A stretch of 64,000 nt of DNA, taken from Paenibacillus pabuli NBRC 13638. Its GTDB lineage: Bacteria; Bacillota; Bacilli; Paenibacillales; Paenibacillaceae. Position numbers and translations under genes: made by a program. Positions 25,401 to 34,659 of the stretch are shown here, piece after piece. Below the pieces are notes generated by a model. The model was not told the DNA's origin and ran no database searches. It saw nothing but the letters and a program-made list of their open reading frames with translations. Every line of letters begins with the position of its first letter. The stretch's first letter is position 1. Location of the stretch: assembly GCF_001514495.1 (NCBI RefSeq), contig NZ_BCNM01000004.1, forward strand, positions 248,001 to 312,000. Reading direction: 5' to 3'.

Positions 25401-26594
25401 ATGACGAGAGAGAACGAGCAATTGCATCAGTCTTCCATGAAAGGCATGGAGAATGATGAAAGTACAGAGGAAATGGTTACGAGCATGTGGGATGTCCATG
25501 TACTGGTAACCAATGAGAACACGGATGATGTGGCAAAAGGTAGTGCGTATACACAGGCTCTTGCTGACTTGCAGGATGCCGCAGCCTGTCTTCGTCAAGG
25601 GCAGATCGTGGCTTTCCCGACCGAGACGGTATACGGTCTTGGCGCAGACGCTCGCAGCACAGCTGCGGTGGAAGCTGTGTTTGCAGCCAAGGGGCGGCCT
25701 TCAGACAACCCGCTGATTGTGCATATTGCACAGCGTGACCAGCTGGATTCACTGGTCACGGAAGTGAATCGCACAGCGGAGGCCCTGATGACGGCCTTCT
25801 GGCCGGGGCCGCTTACGCTTGTGCTGCCGGTTAGGCCAGGGGCGGTATCTCCGCGGGTTACCGCCGGTCTGGATACGGTGGCCGTGCGGATGCCGGATCA
25901 TCCGGTGGCCTTGCAGTTGATCGCGGCGGCGGGATGCCCGGTCGCCGCGCCGAGCGCCAACCGCTCCGGGCGGCCAAGCCCGACCCTCGCCGCACATGTG
26001 CGCGAGGATCTGGCAGGCCGCATCGGCGGCATCGTGGACGGCGGCCCCACCGGGGTGGGCGTCGAGTCCACGGTGGTGCAGGCTGGTGACGACGGTACCG
26101 TCACCATCCTGCGCCCTGGCGGCATTACGGCGGAACAGTTGTCCGCCGTTGCCGCCCGTGTCGCCACGGACCCGGCGCTGCTCGCCGAGGGGTCCGGTGG
26201 CGATGACAGCCCGGCGCCGCGCTCGCCGGGCATGAAGTACACGCACTACGCGCCCGCAGGTGCGCTGTGCGTGGTGGAGGGGCCGCCCGCAGCGGTGGTG
26301 GCCTGGATCAGCGCCGCCCTCGCAGAGGCGGCGCAGCGCGGAGAGCGCACCGCGGTGCTGGCATTCGCCGAGCACGCGGAGCAGTACCGCGCCGATGCCG
26401 TGTTCTCGCTGGGCGAAGCCAGCGAGCTGGAGGAAGCAGCGCGCCGGCTGTACGCCGCGCTGCGCAGCTGCGATGAGCAGGGCGCCACATATATTGTGGC
26501 TGAAGCCTGCTCGCGCGAAGGGCTGGGAGCAGCCGTCATGAACCGGCTGCTCAAGGCGGCGGGTCACCGACTCATACAAGTCGGCAACCCGTAG
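25401..26594 (+). CDS. ywlC: L-threonylcarbamoyladenylate synthase (TsaC/Sua5 type)
   Basis: Makes threonylcarbamoyl-AMP from Thr, bicarbonate and ATP for the tRNA t6A37 modification. 397 residues, the long Sua5 form: YrdC domain (about 60-245) with GQIVAFPTETVYGLGADA, FAAKGRPSDNPLIVHI, FWPGPLTLVLP, VAAPSANRSGRPSPT and GVESTVV, then a linker (SPGMKYTHYAP, the Sua5 motif) and a C-terminal Rossmann-like Sua5 domain. The N-terminal 50 residues are a variable extension and the start at ATG 25401 is the least certain point. G+C is very high from about 25750 to 26560. Confidence 0.95.
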   Translation: MTRENEQLHQSSMKGMENDESTEEMVTSMWDVHVLVTNENTDDVAKGSAYTQALADLQDAAACLRQGQIVAFPTETVYGLGADARSTAAVEAVFAAKGRPSDNPLIVHIAQRDQLDSLVTEVNRTAEALMTAFWPGPLTLVLPVRPGAVSPRVTAGLDTVAVRMPDHPVALQLIAAAGCPVAAPSANRSGRPSPTLAAHVREDLAGRIGGIVDGGPTGVGVESTVVQAGDDGTVTILRPGGITAEQLSAVAARVATDPALLAEGSGGDDSPAPRSPGMKYTHYAPAGALCVVEGPPAAVVAWISAALAEAAQRGERTAVLAFAEHAEQYRADAVFSLGEASELEEAARRLYAALRSCDEQGATYIVAEACSREGLGAAVMNRLLKAAGHRLIQVGNP

Positions 26595-26758
26595 CCCCCT
26601 TTCCATAATAATCTATGAGTATTTCCCTTTGGCATCTGCCCTCTAGCCACGACTAAACATTCATTCTTTGAATGCCGGCAATGCAAAAGGTTTCCTCCGG
26701 TCATGTTTATGTCCTTGTCCGCATATGGTGTACAAGAACCTTTACGTGACTTGGGGGT

Positions 26759-27325
26759 ATGGGGATGTGGGATGTGTCTGCCCATGTTGGGCAGTTGGTA
26801 ACCATTTTGATTATGGCCGTCGCACTCGGACTCGATGCTTTCTCACTCGGAATCGGGATTGGCATGAAGGGAATCCGTCTGCAAGACATATTGCGGATCA
26901 GTATCGTAACGGCCCTGTTTCACATCATCATGCCGCTCATCGGCATGTATACAGGCAAATACGTCAGTTCACTGCTCGGTGATATCACCACGTATGCCGC
27001 AGGGGGACTGCTGGTTCTCCTGGGCGCCCATATGATTCTGAACGCCTTTCGTGAAGGAGATACCAAGCTGGTGGATCACCGATCCCTACTCGGTGTAATT
27101 CTGTTCTCGCTCAGTGTCAGTGTCGATTCATTTTCCGTTGGTGTCTCGCTGGGCATGTTCAGCAGTGATTTGGTGATAACGGTGCTGGCTTTCGGGATAT
27201 GCGGCGGATTGATGTCTGTCCTGGGTCTGTTGTTGGGACGGCGTGTGAGCCAAAATATGGGGGACTACGGAGAAGCGGTTGGCGGAGCAATCTTGCTCGC
27301 TTTTGGACTTTTGTTTATATTTTAG
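26759..27325 (+). CDS. mntP: Manganese efflux pump MntP
   Basis: 188-residue, six-TM Mn2+ exporter (YwlD in B. subtilis). Two homologous halves carry the metal-site Asp motifs: ALGLDAFSLGIGIGMKG in the first and SVSVDSFSVGVSLGM in the second, with GGLLVLLGAHMI between. Start ATG 26759 behind TTGGGGGT; an ATG 6 nt further in is also possible. No manganese (yybP-ykoY) riboswitch is apparent upstream. Gene order ywlC-mntP-ywlE is conserved. Confidence 0.95.
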   Translation: MGMWDVSAHVGQLVTILIMAVALGLDAFSLGIGIGMKGIRLQDILRISIVTALFHIIMPLIGMYTGKYVSSLLGDITTYAAGGLLVLLGAHMILNAFREGDTKLVDHRSLLGVILFSLSVSVDSFSVGVSLGMFSSDLVITVLAFGICGGLMSVLGLLLGRRVSQNMGDYGEAVGGAILLAFGLLFIF

Positions 27326-27448
27326 AATACAACGTTAATGACGACTACAGCCAAGTACAGTCTTCAATATAGGATTATAAGGTTCACTGGATGAAATGGA
27401 GTTAGAAACATGATTCGACAACATTTGCAAAATGGGGAGGCTACCACA

Positions 27449-28021
27449 ATGAAACATATTTTGTTTGTATGTACAGGGAATACATGCCGCAGCCCCATGG
27501 CAGAGGGGCTTATGCGTAAACTGGCATCGGAGCGGGGCATTCAAGTGGATGTTCGTTCTGCAGGCGTAGCCGCAACAACAGGTATGCCCATTTCCCACCA
27601 CGCGGAGGCGGTATTGAGGGATCATAACGTTGAAGGGCCGCCTCATTCGACGATGCTTAGTCCGAACCTGGTTGGCTGGGCGGACCTTATACTAACGTTA
27701 ACACGGAGCCATAAACAGCATGTTATGCAGGTTTTCCCCGACGCGGTACACAAGACGTACACCTTGAAGGAATATGTGGAGAATGACGAGCAAGTCCTGA
27801 ATGATCTTCAGGAATTGGACAGCCTGTTTGCCACATTGGAGATGAAACGTGCGCTCGGTCAGGAGATCTCGGCGTCAGAACGGGAGCGGGCGATTGAAAT
27901 CAGACAGCGCATTCCGAGCTTTGATATTTCGGACCCGTTTGGCGGTAGTCGCGACGATTACAACATAGCTGCGGCAGAGATTCGGACCGCGCTCGACAGG
28001 CTTTTGGACAAGTTGGATTAA
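27449..28021 (+). CDS. ywlE: Low-molecular-weight protein arginine phosphatase
   Basis: Dephosphorylates phospho-arginine left by McsB, linking to CtsR/ClpC stress control. 190 residues: P-loop CTGNTCRSPMAE near the N-terminus with the Thr after Cys that distinguishes arginine phosphatases from tyrosine phosphatases (CTGNT), and the general-acid region DISDPFGGSRDDY. A ~25-residue insertion (SLFATLEMKRALGQEISASE) lies before it. ATG 27449 has GGGGAGG 8 nt upstream; the longer frame from 27410 lacks an RBS. Confidence 0.94.
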   Translation: MKHILFVCTGNTCRSPMAEGLMRKLASERGIQVDVRSAGVAATTGMPISHHAEAVLRDHNVEGPPHSTMLSPNLVGWADLILTLTRSHKQHVMQVFPDAVHKTYTLKEYVENDEQVLNDLQELDSLFATLEMKRALGQEISASERERAIEIRQRIPSFDISDPFGGSRDDYNIAAAEIRTALDRLLDKLD

Positions 28022-28074
28022 TTCGAGTCATTGTATTTCCATCTCAAAAACGGACACGGGATGTAAATTACCCG

Positions 28075-28103
28075 TTGATTTTAAACGCAGGTTGTTTTAT
28101 GAT
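28075..28103 (+). promoter_or_regulatory. Promoter driving the ZTP riboswitch transcript
   Basis: TTGATT, 17-bp spacer, TATGAT, ending about 18 nt before the riboswitch. Confidence 0.6.
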
Positions 28104-28120
28104 GAAAGGGAAAACAGGGA

Positions 28121-28191
28121 TCCGGTGTAACTGGCGACGAAGTGGGCATAACCACGATGGAGCACCGGAACAAACGGCCGGTCGCCTGGGC
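28121..28191 (+). promoter_or_regulatory. ZTP (pfl) riboswitch aptamer
   Basis: The stretch matches the pfl/ZTP motif: P1 CCGGTG / CACCGG, the conserved AACTGGCGA segment, a GTGG/CCAC hairpin, GGAGC, and the 3' pseudoknot domain GGCC-x-x-x-CGCCTGGGC. ZTP/ZMP signals low 10-formyl-tetrahydrofolate and turns on one-carbon genes; glyA is two genes downstream. An intrinsic terminator follows immediately, fitting control by transcription termination. Confidence 0.9.
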
Positions 28192-28194
28192 AAA

Positions 28195-28232
28195 AGAGCA
28201 ATTCTGCGATACCCGCAGACTGCTCTTTTTTT
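28195..28232 (+). terminator. ZTP riboswitch expression-platform terminator
   Basis: AGAGCA-CTGCG / CGCAG-TGCTCT followed by seven T residues, directly 3' of the aptamer and about 105 nt before ywlG. Confidence 0.88.
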
Positions 28233-28337
28233 CGTCTTTCATCTGAATATTCGCTATAATAGTACCTGAAATGCCGTGCAGCAATACGAAGGACAGCTAA
28301 GAGAAAGCCGGGCATGATTTTATCGGGAGGCGATAGG

Positions 28338-28931
28338 ATGACTATTGAGTTGGATTCGGAACAACCCGGATTGCATGAACAGACCGCATCCATTCTGCGT
28401 GAATTGGCGCTTGCCGGACAGCTTGGGCATGGTCAGATCGTTGTGATCGGCACCAGTACAAGTGAAGTCGCAGGCAAACGGATTGGTACAAGCGGTGCGA
28501 TTGAAGTAGCGCAGCAGCTTCTTGCAGGTATATCCGAGGTGCAGCGGGAGTTCGGTTTCGATGTTGTATTTCAATGCTGTGAGCATTTGAACCGTGCACT
28601 GGTGATGGAACGTTCCTTGCTTACACGTCTTGGATTGACTGAAGTTGGTGCGGTACCTGTGCCCAAAGCAGGTGGTTCCATGGCATCCGCAGCGTATCGC
28701 TCGCTAACCGACCCATGTCTCGCTGAACATGTGCAGGCCCATGCAGGAATGGATATCGGAGAGACGATGATTGGCATGCACTTACGTCATGTGGCTGTAC
28801 CTTTCCGAACAACGCTCCGCTACATTGGGGATGCGAGGGTAACTACAGCACTTACTCGTCCCAAGTTGATCGGCGGCGAACGCGCAGTATATCGTATGGA
28901 AGAGCAACCAGATTCGACATTTTGTGACTAA
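28338..28931 (+). CDS. ywlG: YwlG/TIGR01440 family protein, unknown function
   Basis: 197 residues of a conserved Firmicute family always near glyA. Visible features: GQIVVIGTSTSEVAGKRIGT (Gly-rich, phosphate-loop-like), FDVVFQCCEHLNRALVMER with paired Cys, and AGMDIGETMIGMHLRHVAVP. ATG 28338 has GGGAGG 8 nt upstream. It is the first gene after the ZTP riboswitch and is probably co-transcribed with glyA, which suggests a one-carbon or purine-related role, but no activity is established to my knowledge. Confidence 0.9.
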   Translation: MTIELDSEQPGLHEQTASILRELALAGQLGHGQIVVIGTSTSEVAGKRIGTSGAIEVAQQLLAGISEVQREFGFDVVFQCCEHLNRALVMERSLLTRLGLTEVGAVPVPKAGGSMASAAYRSLTDPCLAEHVQAHAGMDIGETMIGMHLRHVAVPFRTTLRYIGDARVTTALTRPKLIGGERAVYRMEEQPDSTFCD

Positions 28932-28952
28932 CGTATAAACCGAAACGATTGG

Positions 28953-29100
28953 TTACACTCCTGACTTCGATTGCATCACCATCTTTCGATCGCTGTTATC
29001 CCCAGATTTTTTTGAATCCCTTATATAAGGGGAAATCGGGTGATTAAAGGCGAACGCTCTGCTTCTCCAGATTGGTGTTGCACTCTCCGTTTTCGTGTAA
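28953..29100 (-). repeat. Dispersed palindromic intergenic repeat, copy D (before glyA)
   Basis: 148 bp bounded by TTACAC and GTGTAA. Nested inverted arms (GCATCACCATCT with its near-complement, then CGATCGCTGTTATCCCC-AGATTT against AAATCGGG...GGCGAACGCT). On the minus strand it carries the shared core GGAGAAGC-AGCGTTCGCCTTTA ... GGGGATAACAGCGATCG seen in the other four copies. Confidence 0.75.
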
Positions 29101-29148
29101 ACATGATTTCGCTTTATAACTTCACTTATAACTGGGAGGAATTTAATC

Positions 29149-30396
29149 ATGGAACAATTGCGCAAGAATGACCCGGCAGTACTGGAAGCGATGAATCTTG
29201 AACTGAAACGTCAACAAAACAACATCGAGCTGATCGCATCCGAGAATATCGTAAGCGAAGCGGTTATCGAGGCTATGGGATCTGTATTGACGAACAAGTA
29301 TGCTGAAGGATATCCAGGCAAACGTTATTATGGTGGTTGTGAACATGTTGATATCGTAGAAGATATCGCACGTGACCGTGCCAAAGAATTGTTTGGAGCT
29401 GAACATGTCAATGTTCAACCTCACTCCGGTGCACAAGCGAACATGGCAGTATACCTTGCAGCTTTGAAACCAGGTGATACCGTATTGGGCATGAACCTTG
29501 CGCATGGTGGCCACCTCACCCATGGTAGCCCGGTTAATGCTTCCGGCTTGCTGTACAATTTCGTGGCTTACGGTGTACAAGAAGATACATTCCTGATTGA
29601 TTACGATGAAGTGCGCAAAGCTGCATTTAAACATCGTCCTCGCATGATCGTAGCAGGGGCAAGTGCATATCCGCGTACCATTGATTTTGAAAAGCTTGCT
29701 TCCATCGCCAATGATGTAGGTGCTTTGTTCATGGTGGATATGGCTCACATTGCAGGACTGGTAGCTGCCGGATTGCATCCAAGCCCGGTTCAACATGCGC
29801 ATTTCGTAACAACAACAACACACAAAACGCTGCGTGGTCCTCGTGGTGGTATGATTCTGTGCCGCAAAGCATGGGCAGCGGCGATTGATAAAGCAGTATT
29901 CCCGGGTTCCCAAGGTGGACCTTTGATGCATGTTATTGCTTCCAAAGCGGTAGCATTGGGTGAGGCTTTGCAACCTTCGTTCAAGACATATGCACAAAAT
30001 GTGGTGAAAAATGCACAGGTTCTGGCTGAAACCCTGATTGCTGAAGGATTGAACATCGTTTCCGGCGGTACAGACAACCACTTGATGCTGATCGACACTC
30101 GCAGCGTAAACATCACAGGCAAGGAAGCCGAGCATGTACTCGATTCCATCGGCATTACCGTGAACAAAAATGCAATTCCGTTCGATCCTACCAGCCCGTT
30201 TGTAACGAGCGGTATCCGGATCGGTACACCTGCGGCTACTTCCCGCGGTATGAACGAAGAAGCTATGGTGGCCATTGGTAAGATCATTGCCAAAACATTG
30301 AAAAACCCTAAAGATGCAGCAAAATTGGATGAAGCCCGTGCGGAAGTAACAGCACTGACAGATCAATTCCCACTGTACACAGACCTTAAATACTAA
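29149..30396 (+). CDS. glyA: Serine hydroxymethyltransferase
   Basis: PLP enzyme converting Ser and THF to Gly and 5,10-methylene-THF. 415 residues with [35 protein letters not shown], the PLP-lysine motif [15 protein letters not shown] (Lys of HKT) and [18 protein letters not shown] 29149 has GGGAGGAAT upstream. It lies downstream of a ZTP riboswitch and ywlG, so its level is likely tied to folate status, with repeat copy D in the intervening space. Confidence 0.98.
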   Translation: MEQLRKNDPAVLEAMNLELKRQQNNIELIASENIVSEAVIEAMGSVLTNKYAEGYPGKRYYGGCEHVDIVEDIARDRAKELFGAEHVNVQPHSGAQANMAVYLAALKPGDTVLGMNLAHGGHLTHGSPVNASGLLYNFVAYGVQEDTFLIDYDEVRKAAFKHRPRMIVAGASAYPRTIDFEKLASIANDVGALFMVDMAHIAGLVAAGLHPSPVQHAHFVTTTTHKTLRGPRGGMILCRKAWAAAIDKAVFPGSQGGPLMHVIASKAVALGEALQPSFKTYAQNVVKNAQVLAETLIAEGLNIVSGGTDNHLMLIDTRSVNITGKEAEHVLDSIGITVNKNAIPFDPTSPFVTSGIRIGTPAATSRGMNEEAMVAIGKIIAKTLKNPKDAAKLDEARAEVTALTDQFPLYTDLKY

Positions 30397-30435
30397 AAAA
30401 ACTTGCTCTTGGTGTTTGTATTTGAGTTTTTCAAA

Positions 30436-30626
30436 ATAAACACGCAGACGGAGCAAACAGAATGAAGTCGGAGAAGCGTAGCGTTCGCCTAAAAGCTTTC
30501 TGAAAGAAAGCTGCTTCGGAAGCATATGCCATCCCCTGATTTTCTCCTTATTAAGGGGAATCAAAAAAATCCGGGGGTAACAGCGATCGAAGGGTCATTC
30601 TGTTTGCGGAGCATCATTGTGTTTAT
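30436..30626 (+). repeat. Dispersed palindromic intergenic repeat, copy B (glyA-upp gap)
   Basis: 191 bp bounded by an 8-bp ATAAACAC / GTGTTTAT repeat. Outer arm CAAACAGAATGA (30454) pairs perfectly with TCATTCTGTTTG (30595). The core GGAGAAGCGTAGCGTTCGCC ... GGGGGTAACAGCGATCGAA is shared with the other copies; about 40 extra bases sit between the half-cores (AAAGCTTTC...GAAAGCTGC...). Confidence 0.78.
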
Positions 30627-30664
30627 ACGCTTTTGATCAACTTAACTGACATAACAGCGAGAGC

Positions 30665-30703
30665 AAAAAGGACCGGATGACTCATTTTTCCGGTCCTTTT
30701 TTT
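30665..30703 (+). terminator. Terminator between glyA and upp
   Basis: AAAAAGGACCGG / CCGGTCCTTTTTTT, symmetrical, separating the two genes. The 462-bp gap holds this and repeat copy B. Confidence 0.88.
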
Positions 30704-30858
30704 ATAGGATTCGGTTTTCTGTAATGATTGGGTGCCCTTTGATGGTGTAATTCGGTGTAGGTGATGATATAATATACAGGATTTATCGGGCCTATGAATG
30801 ATGATTAGGCATATTTGGAAATGCTGAACATGAAGAACTTACCGGAGGGACAAATTAG

Positions 30859-31488
30859 ATGGGAAAATTAGTAATATGTGATCACCCTTTGATTCAACAC
30901 AAACTGACGTTTATACGCGATATGCGTACGAATACGAAAGATTTTCGAGAATTGGTGGATGAAGTAGCAACGTTGATGGCTTATGAGATTACTAGAGATG
31001 TTGAACTGGAGACGATTGATGTACAAACCCCTGTAGCTGAAACACAAGGCAAAGTCATTTCCGGACGTATGCTCGGACTGGTGCCGATTCTGCGTGCAGG
31101 ACTCGGAATGCTCGATGGCGTTGTGAAATTGTTGCCAGCTGCAAAAGTTGGACATGTTGGTCTGTTCCGTGATCCGGAAACACTGCAACCGGTAGAATAC
31201 TACACCAAACTGCCTACAGACGTGACAGAGCGTCAATTGATTGTGATTGATCCGATGCTGGCAACTGGCGGTTCGGCCATTGCAGCCATTGATGTATTGA
31301 AAAAACGCGGATGCACCCAGATCAAAATGATGAACCTTGTTGCAGCACCGGAAGGCGTAAAGGCAGTACAAGAAGCGCATCCGGATGTGGATATCTACGT
31401 GGCTGCACTGGACGATCGTTTGGATGATCATGGTTATATCGTTCCCGGACTGGGAGATGCAGGAGACCGTCTGTACGGCACAAAATAA
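30859..31488 (+). CDS. upp: Uracil phosphoribosyltransferase
   Basis: Salvages uracil to UMP with PRPP. 209 residues, starts [24 protein letters not shown]-binding motif [20 protein letters not shown] and the uracil-recognition end [17 protein letters not shown] are canonical. ATG 30859 has GGAGGG upstream. In B. subtilis it also lies between glyA and the atp operon. Confidence 0.98.
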   Translation: MGKLVICDHPLIQHKLTFIRDMRTNTKDFRELVDEVATLMAYEITRDVELETIDVQTPVAETQGKVISGRMLGLVPILRAGLGMLDGVVKLLPAAKVGHVGLFRDPETLQPVEYYTKLPTDVTERQLIVIDPMLATGGSAIAAIDVLKKRGCTQIKMMNLVAAPEGVKAVQEAHPDVDIYVAALDDRLDDHGYIVPGLGDAGDRLYGTK

Positions 31489-31526
31489 GCATATTGCATG
31501 CTGAGTAGAAAAGGGGCTTTGCTTCA

Positions 31527-32684
31527 ATGTCCAAGAAAATTAAAGTTATGACGATATTTGGGGTGCGCCCAGAGGCCATCAAGATGGCTCCGCTTATTTT
31601 GGAATTGCAGAAACATCCCGAATCGATTGAATCTATCGTTTGCGTTACTGCACAGCACCGCCAAATGCTGGACCAGGTTCTTGAAGTATTTGATATTCAT
31701 CCAGACTATGACCTGGATGTGATGAAAGATCGCCAGACGCTGAATGAAATTACCATTCGTGTGCTGGGAGGCCTGGAGCCAGTCCTGCGTGAAGCCAAAC
31801 CGGATATTGTGCTGGTTCACGGCGATACGCTGACTACGTTTGTAGCAAGCTATGCTGCGTTCCTGCAGCAGATTCAAGTGGGTCATGTGGAAGCGGGCCT
31901 TCGAACGTGGAACAAGCTCTCTCCATATCCGGAAGAAATGAACCGTCAGTTAACTGGTGTGCTTGCTGATTTGCATTTTGCACCAACGGACTGGTCTTCT
32001 TCCAATCTTGCCAAAGAAAATAAATCGGAGTCTAGTACGTATGTCACAGGCAACACGGTAACAGATGTGTTTCAATATACAGTACGGCAGGATTACACAC
32101 ACCCGGTACTGGATTGGGCAAAAGGCAAACGTCTTGTGCTGATGACAGCTCACCGCCGTGAATCCCAAGGCGAGCCTCACCGTAACATTTTCCAGGCCGT
32201 CAAACGGATTGCCGACGAGTTTGAGGATATTGCCATCGTGTACCCGGTGCATCCAAGTCCTGCTGTGAAGGAGCCGGCTCACGCGATTTTGGGGAATCAT
32301 CCCCGTATTCAATTGATTGATCCACTAGACGTCGTGGATTTGCATAACTTTTACCCGCATACTCACTTGATATTGACCGATTCAGGCGGTTTGCAGGAAG
32401 AAGCGCCTTCGTTTGGTGTGCCTGTTCTCGTCCTGCGGGATACAACGGAGCGCCCGGAGGGTATTGAAGCAGGAACGCTGGAACTCGTAGGCACCGAAGA
32501 GGAACGGGTATATGAGCGGACCAGAGCTTTGTTAACAGATGCAACGCTGTATGCAAGCATGAGTCAGGCAGCCAATCCGTATGGTGATGGACATGCTTCG
32601 GAAAGAATTGTCAATGCGATTTTGCACCATTTTGGTGTGAATAGCGAACGTCCGGAATCATTTCACAGAAAATTCAAAAAATAA
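31527..32684 (+). CDS. mnaA: UDP-N-acetylglucosamine 2-epimerase (non-hydrolysing)
   Basis: Makes UDP-ManNAc from UDP-GlcNAc for teichoic acid or secondary wall polymer linkage units. 385 residues with FGVRPEAIKMAPLILEL, VTAQHRQMLDQVL, VHGDTLTTF, GHVEAGLRT, VTGNTVTDV, MTAHRRES, VYPVHPSP and LTDSGGLQEEAPSFG, all typical. ATG 31527 follows GAAAAGGGG. The product fits TagA and TagO encoded at 56-58 kb. Located 38 nt after upp, likely the same transcript. Confidence 0.97.
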   Translation: MSKKIKVMTIFGVRPEAIKMAPLILELQKHPESIESIVCVTAQHRQMLDQVLEVFDIHPDYDLDVMKDRQTLNEITIRVLGGLEPVLREAKPDIVLVHGDTLTTFVASYAAFLQQIQVGHVEAGLRTWNKLSPYPEEMNRQLTGVLADLHFAPTDWSSSNLAKENKSESSTYVTGNTVTDVFQYTVRQDYTHPVLDWAKGKRLVLMTAHRRESQGEPHRNIFQAVKRIADEFEDIAIVYPVHPSPAVKEPAHAILGNHPRIQLIDPLDVVDLHNFYPHTHLILTDSGGLQEEAPSFGVPVLVLRDTTERPEGIEAGTLELVGTEEERVYERTRALLTDATLYASMSQAANPYGDGHASERIVNAILHHFGVNSERPESFHRKFKK

Positions 32685-32720
32685 TTCATTTTTTCTGACA
32701 GATTTATAAAGGGTACAGCA

Positions 32721-32735
32721 TACAGTTAAACTGTA
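32721..32735. promoter_or_regulatory. 15-bp palindrome upstream of the atp promoter
   Basis: TACAGTT-A-AACTGTA is a perfect odd palindrome 77 bp before the atp -35 box. It may be a protein site; no known consensus is recognised. Confidence 0.3.
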
Positions 32736-32811
32736 CGGTTTACGCGGGTTTATGGGCTCTGATGGTCTATAATCCCGTCGTTTTACCCTTTAAAACGCTA
32801 AAATCATTCAA

Positions 32812-32841
32812 TTGACAAAGGCTCTCATCATTCAGTAAAAT
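32812..32841 (+). promoter_or_regulatory. SigA promoter of the ATP synthase operon
   Basis: TTGACA, 18-bp spacer, TAAAAT, 30 nt before the first atp gene. Confidence 0.7.
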
Positions 32842-32870
32842 TAACTGGGATTGCAAGGGTGGCGTGGAAA

Positions 32871-33125
32871 ATGGCCGATTCGAACAAACCAAATTCATCC
32901 CGTAACCATGATGATAATGTGTGGAAGGCAATGGGGCTCGTGACAGCTTTTGGAATCGAGATTGCCATTCTCGCTGTTGCCGGATATTACGTCGGCTCCT
33001 GGTTGGACAAGACCATTGGAGGTAACGGAATATGGATCGCCGTAAGCGTTCTCTTTTTCTTGGCGGCAGGCGGCGTAAGCACCTACTTTATCGCAAAAAA
33101 ATTCATGGGGGAAAGTGATGAGTGA
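32871..33125 (+). CDS. atpZ: AtpZ-like small membrane protein of the ATP synthase operon
   Basis: 84 residues with two TM helices: AMGLVTAFGIEIAILAVAGYYVGSWLDK and GIWIAVSVLFFLAAGGVSTYFIAKKFM. Matches the AtpZ family (putative F0F1 assembly or Mg2+/Ca2+ channel subunit) at the head of Gram-positive atp operons. Start: ATG 32871 behind AGGGTGG rather than GTG 32859. Its last 8 nt overlap atpI. Confidence 0.85.
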   Translation: MADSNKPNSSRNHDDNVWKAMGLVTAFGIEIAILAVAGYYVGSWLDKTIGGNGIWIAVSVLFFLAAGGVSTYFIAKKFMGESDE

Positions 33126-33498
33126 ACTAACCAGATACCGCAGATGGATGACTGTTTTCATCATGTACTTTCTTATGATTTGTTTTCTCGCAGCGGCCTT
33201 TCTGCCCCGTGTGGAAACAATAGCTTTGGGACTGGCCCTGGGAACGGTGACCAGTTGGATCAACGCTTCTTATCTGGGTCGCAAAGTCAGGAGAATGTTG
33301 GATGATGCAGCGGAAGGAAACCTTAAGCGAGTGAACCTGGGATTTTTGACTAGAGCTGCTCTTGCAGTACTCGCTATTTTCATGGCGATGCAGTATCCGC
33401 AATACTTCAATTTATATGCGGTTGTAGTTGGCTTGGTCATAGCGCAATTTTCCTTACTATTTATAGGGATATTGTTGTCCCGCAAAGCAGACTCATAG
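33118..33498 (+). CDS. atpI: ATP synthase protein I
   Basis: 126-residue, four-TM protein that helps assemble the c-ring. Begins MSELTRYRRWMTVFIMYFLM, with a basic loop GRKVRRMLDDAAEGNLKR between helices 2 and 3. ATG 33118 overlaps the atpZ stop by 8 nt, with GGGGGAAAG upstream, so the two are translationally coupled. Followed 42 nt later by atpB. Confidence 0.85.
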   Translation: MSELTRYRRWMTVFIMYFLMICFLAAAFLPRVETIALGLALGTVTSWINASYLGRKVRRMLDDAAEGNLKRVNLGFLTRAALAVLAIFMAMQYPQYFNLYAVVVGLVIAQFSLLFIGILLSRKADS

Positions 33499-33539
33499 TG
33501 GTGCTGCAAGCTTTCGAATGAGAAAGGGGTGAGAAAAAT

Positions 33540-34358
33540 ATGCATGAATCTCCGATAATTAACCTGGGTGGGTTCCATCTGGATTTGTCTGTTCTGCTCA
33601 TGCTCATCGTAACATCCGCCATTGTATTTATTATTGCTAAATTGGCTACGCGGAACTTGTCGGTGGATAATCCGGGCAAAATGCAAAACTTCCTGGAGTG
33701 GGCGATTGAGTTTGTACGCAACCTGATCTCGAGCACGATGGACATGAAGAAGGGGCAGCATTTCCTTACCTTGGCAACCACAATGATTATGTTTATCTTT
33801 GTGGGAAACATGTTGGGTCTCCCTTTGGGCGTAGTAACTGGGGCTACGGATGTAAGCCAAGCTGAAATCTTTGGCAAGCCGATTGTTTCGGTCCAGGAAG
33901 CATTCCATGAAGCTCATGAGAAGGATCCAGAAGCTCATCCACATATCGAAGTTGCCTGGTGGAAATCACCTACGGCTGATCTTTCGGTAACCATGGGTCT
34001 TGCGTTGATCGCATTTGCTATCGCGCATGGATTGGGACTTTTCCGTAACACCAAAGCGTATCTCAAGCATTATTTCCAACCACACTGGCTGTTCTTCCCA
34101 ATCAACATTGTGGAGACGGCATCCAAGTTGTTGACACACGGTATGCGTTTGTTCGCCAACATCTTTGCAGGTGAGGTTCTGATCTCCACGATTATGAAAC
34201 TTACAGCATTCAAATGGATTGGCGCAATTGCAGCAATCCCGCTGTTGACGGCATGGCAGGGGTTCAGTATTTTCATCGGAGCCATACAGGCATTCGTATT
34301 TACGGTTTTGATGATGGTATACATATCACAAACCGTCGAATCGCACGAGGAACATTAA
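33540..34358 (+). CDS. atpB: ATP synthase F0 subunit a
   Basis: 272-residue proton-channel subunit. Five or six TM helices, including MIMFIFVGNMLGLPLGVVTG and the essential Arg helix LTHGMRLFANIFAGEVL, where the Arg faces the c-ring carboxylate. A loop at residues about 110-140 is rich in His and Glu (EAHEKDPEAHPHIEVAW). ATG 33540 has AAAGGGGTGAG upstream. Confidence 0.97.
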   Translation: MHESPIINLGGFHLDLSVLLMLIVTSAIVFIIAKLATRNLSVDNPGKMQNFLEWAIEFVRNLISSTMDMKKGQHFLTLATTMIMFIFVGNMLGLPLGVVTGATDVSQAEIFGKPIVSVQEAFHEAHEKDPEAHPHIEVAWWKSPTADLSVTMGLALIAFAIAHGLGLFRNTKAYLKHYFQPHWLFFPINIVETASKLLTHGMRLFANIFAGEVLISTIMKLTAFKWIGAIAAIPLLTAWQGFSIFIGAIQAFVFTVLMMVYISQTVESHEEH

Positions 34359-34401
34359 GATTCAAGTCCAATACGGTTAACCCTGTAGGGCTGAACTATA
34401 A

Positions 34402-34659
<258 letters not shown>

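Noticed and set aside
25749..26606. 285-codon minus-strand frame
   Set aside because: Antisense of the GC-rich part of ywlC.
26595..26758. Manganese (yybP-ykoY) riboswitch before mntP
   Set aside because: The conserved loop sequences are not present.
29143..30564. 473-codon minus-strand frame
   Set aside because: Antisense shadow of glyA; Cys/His/Phe-rich, no RBS and no family resemblance.
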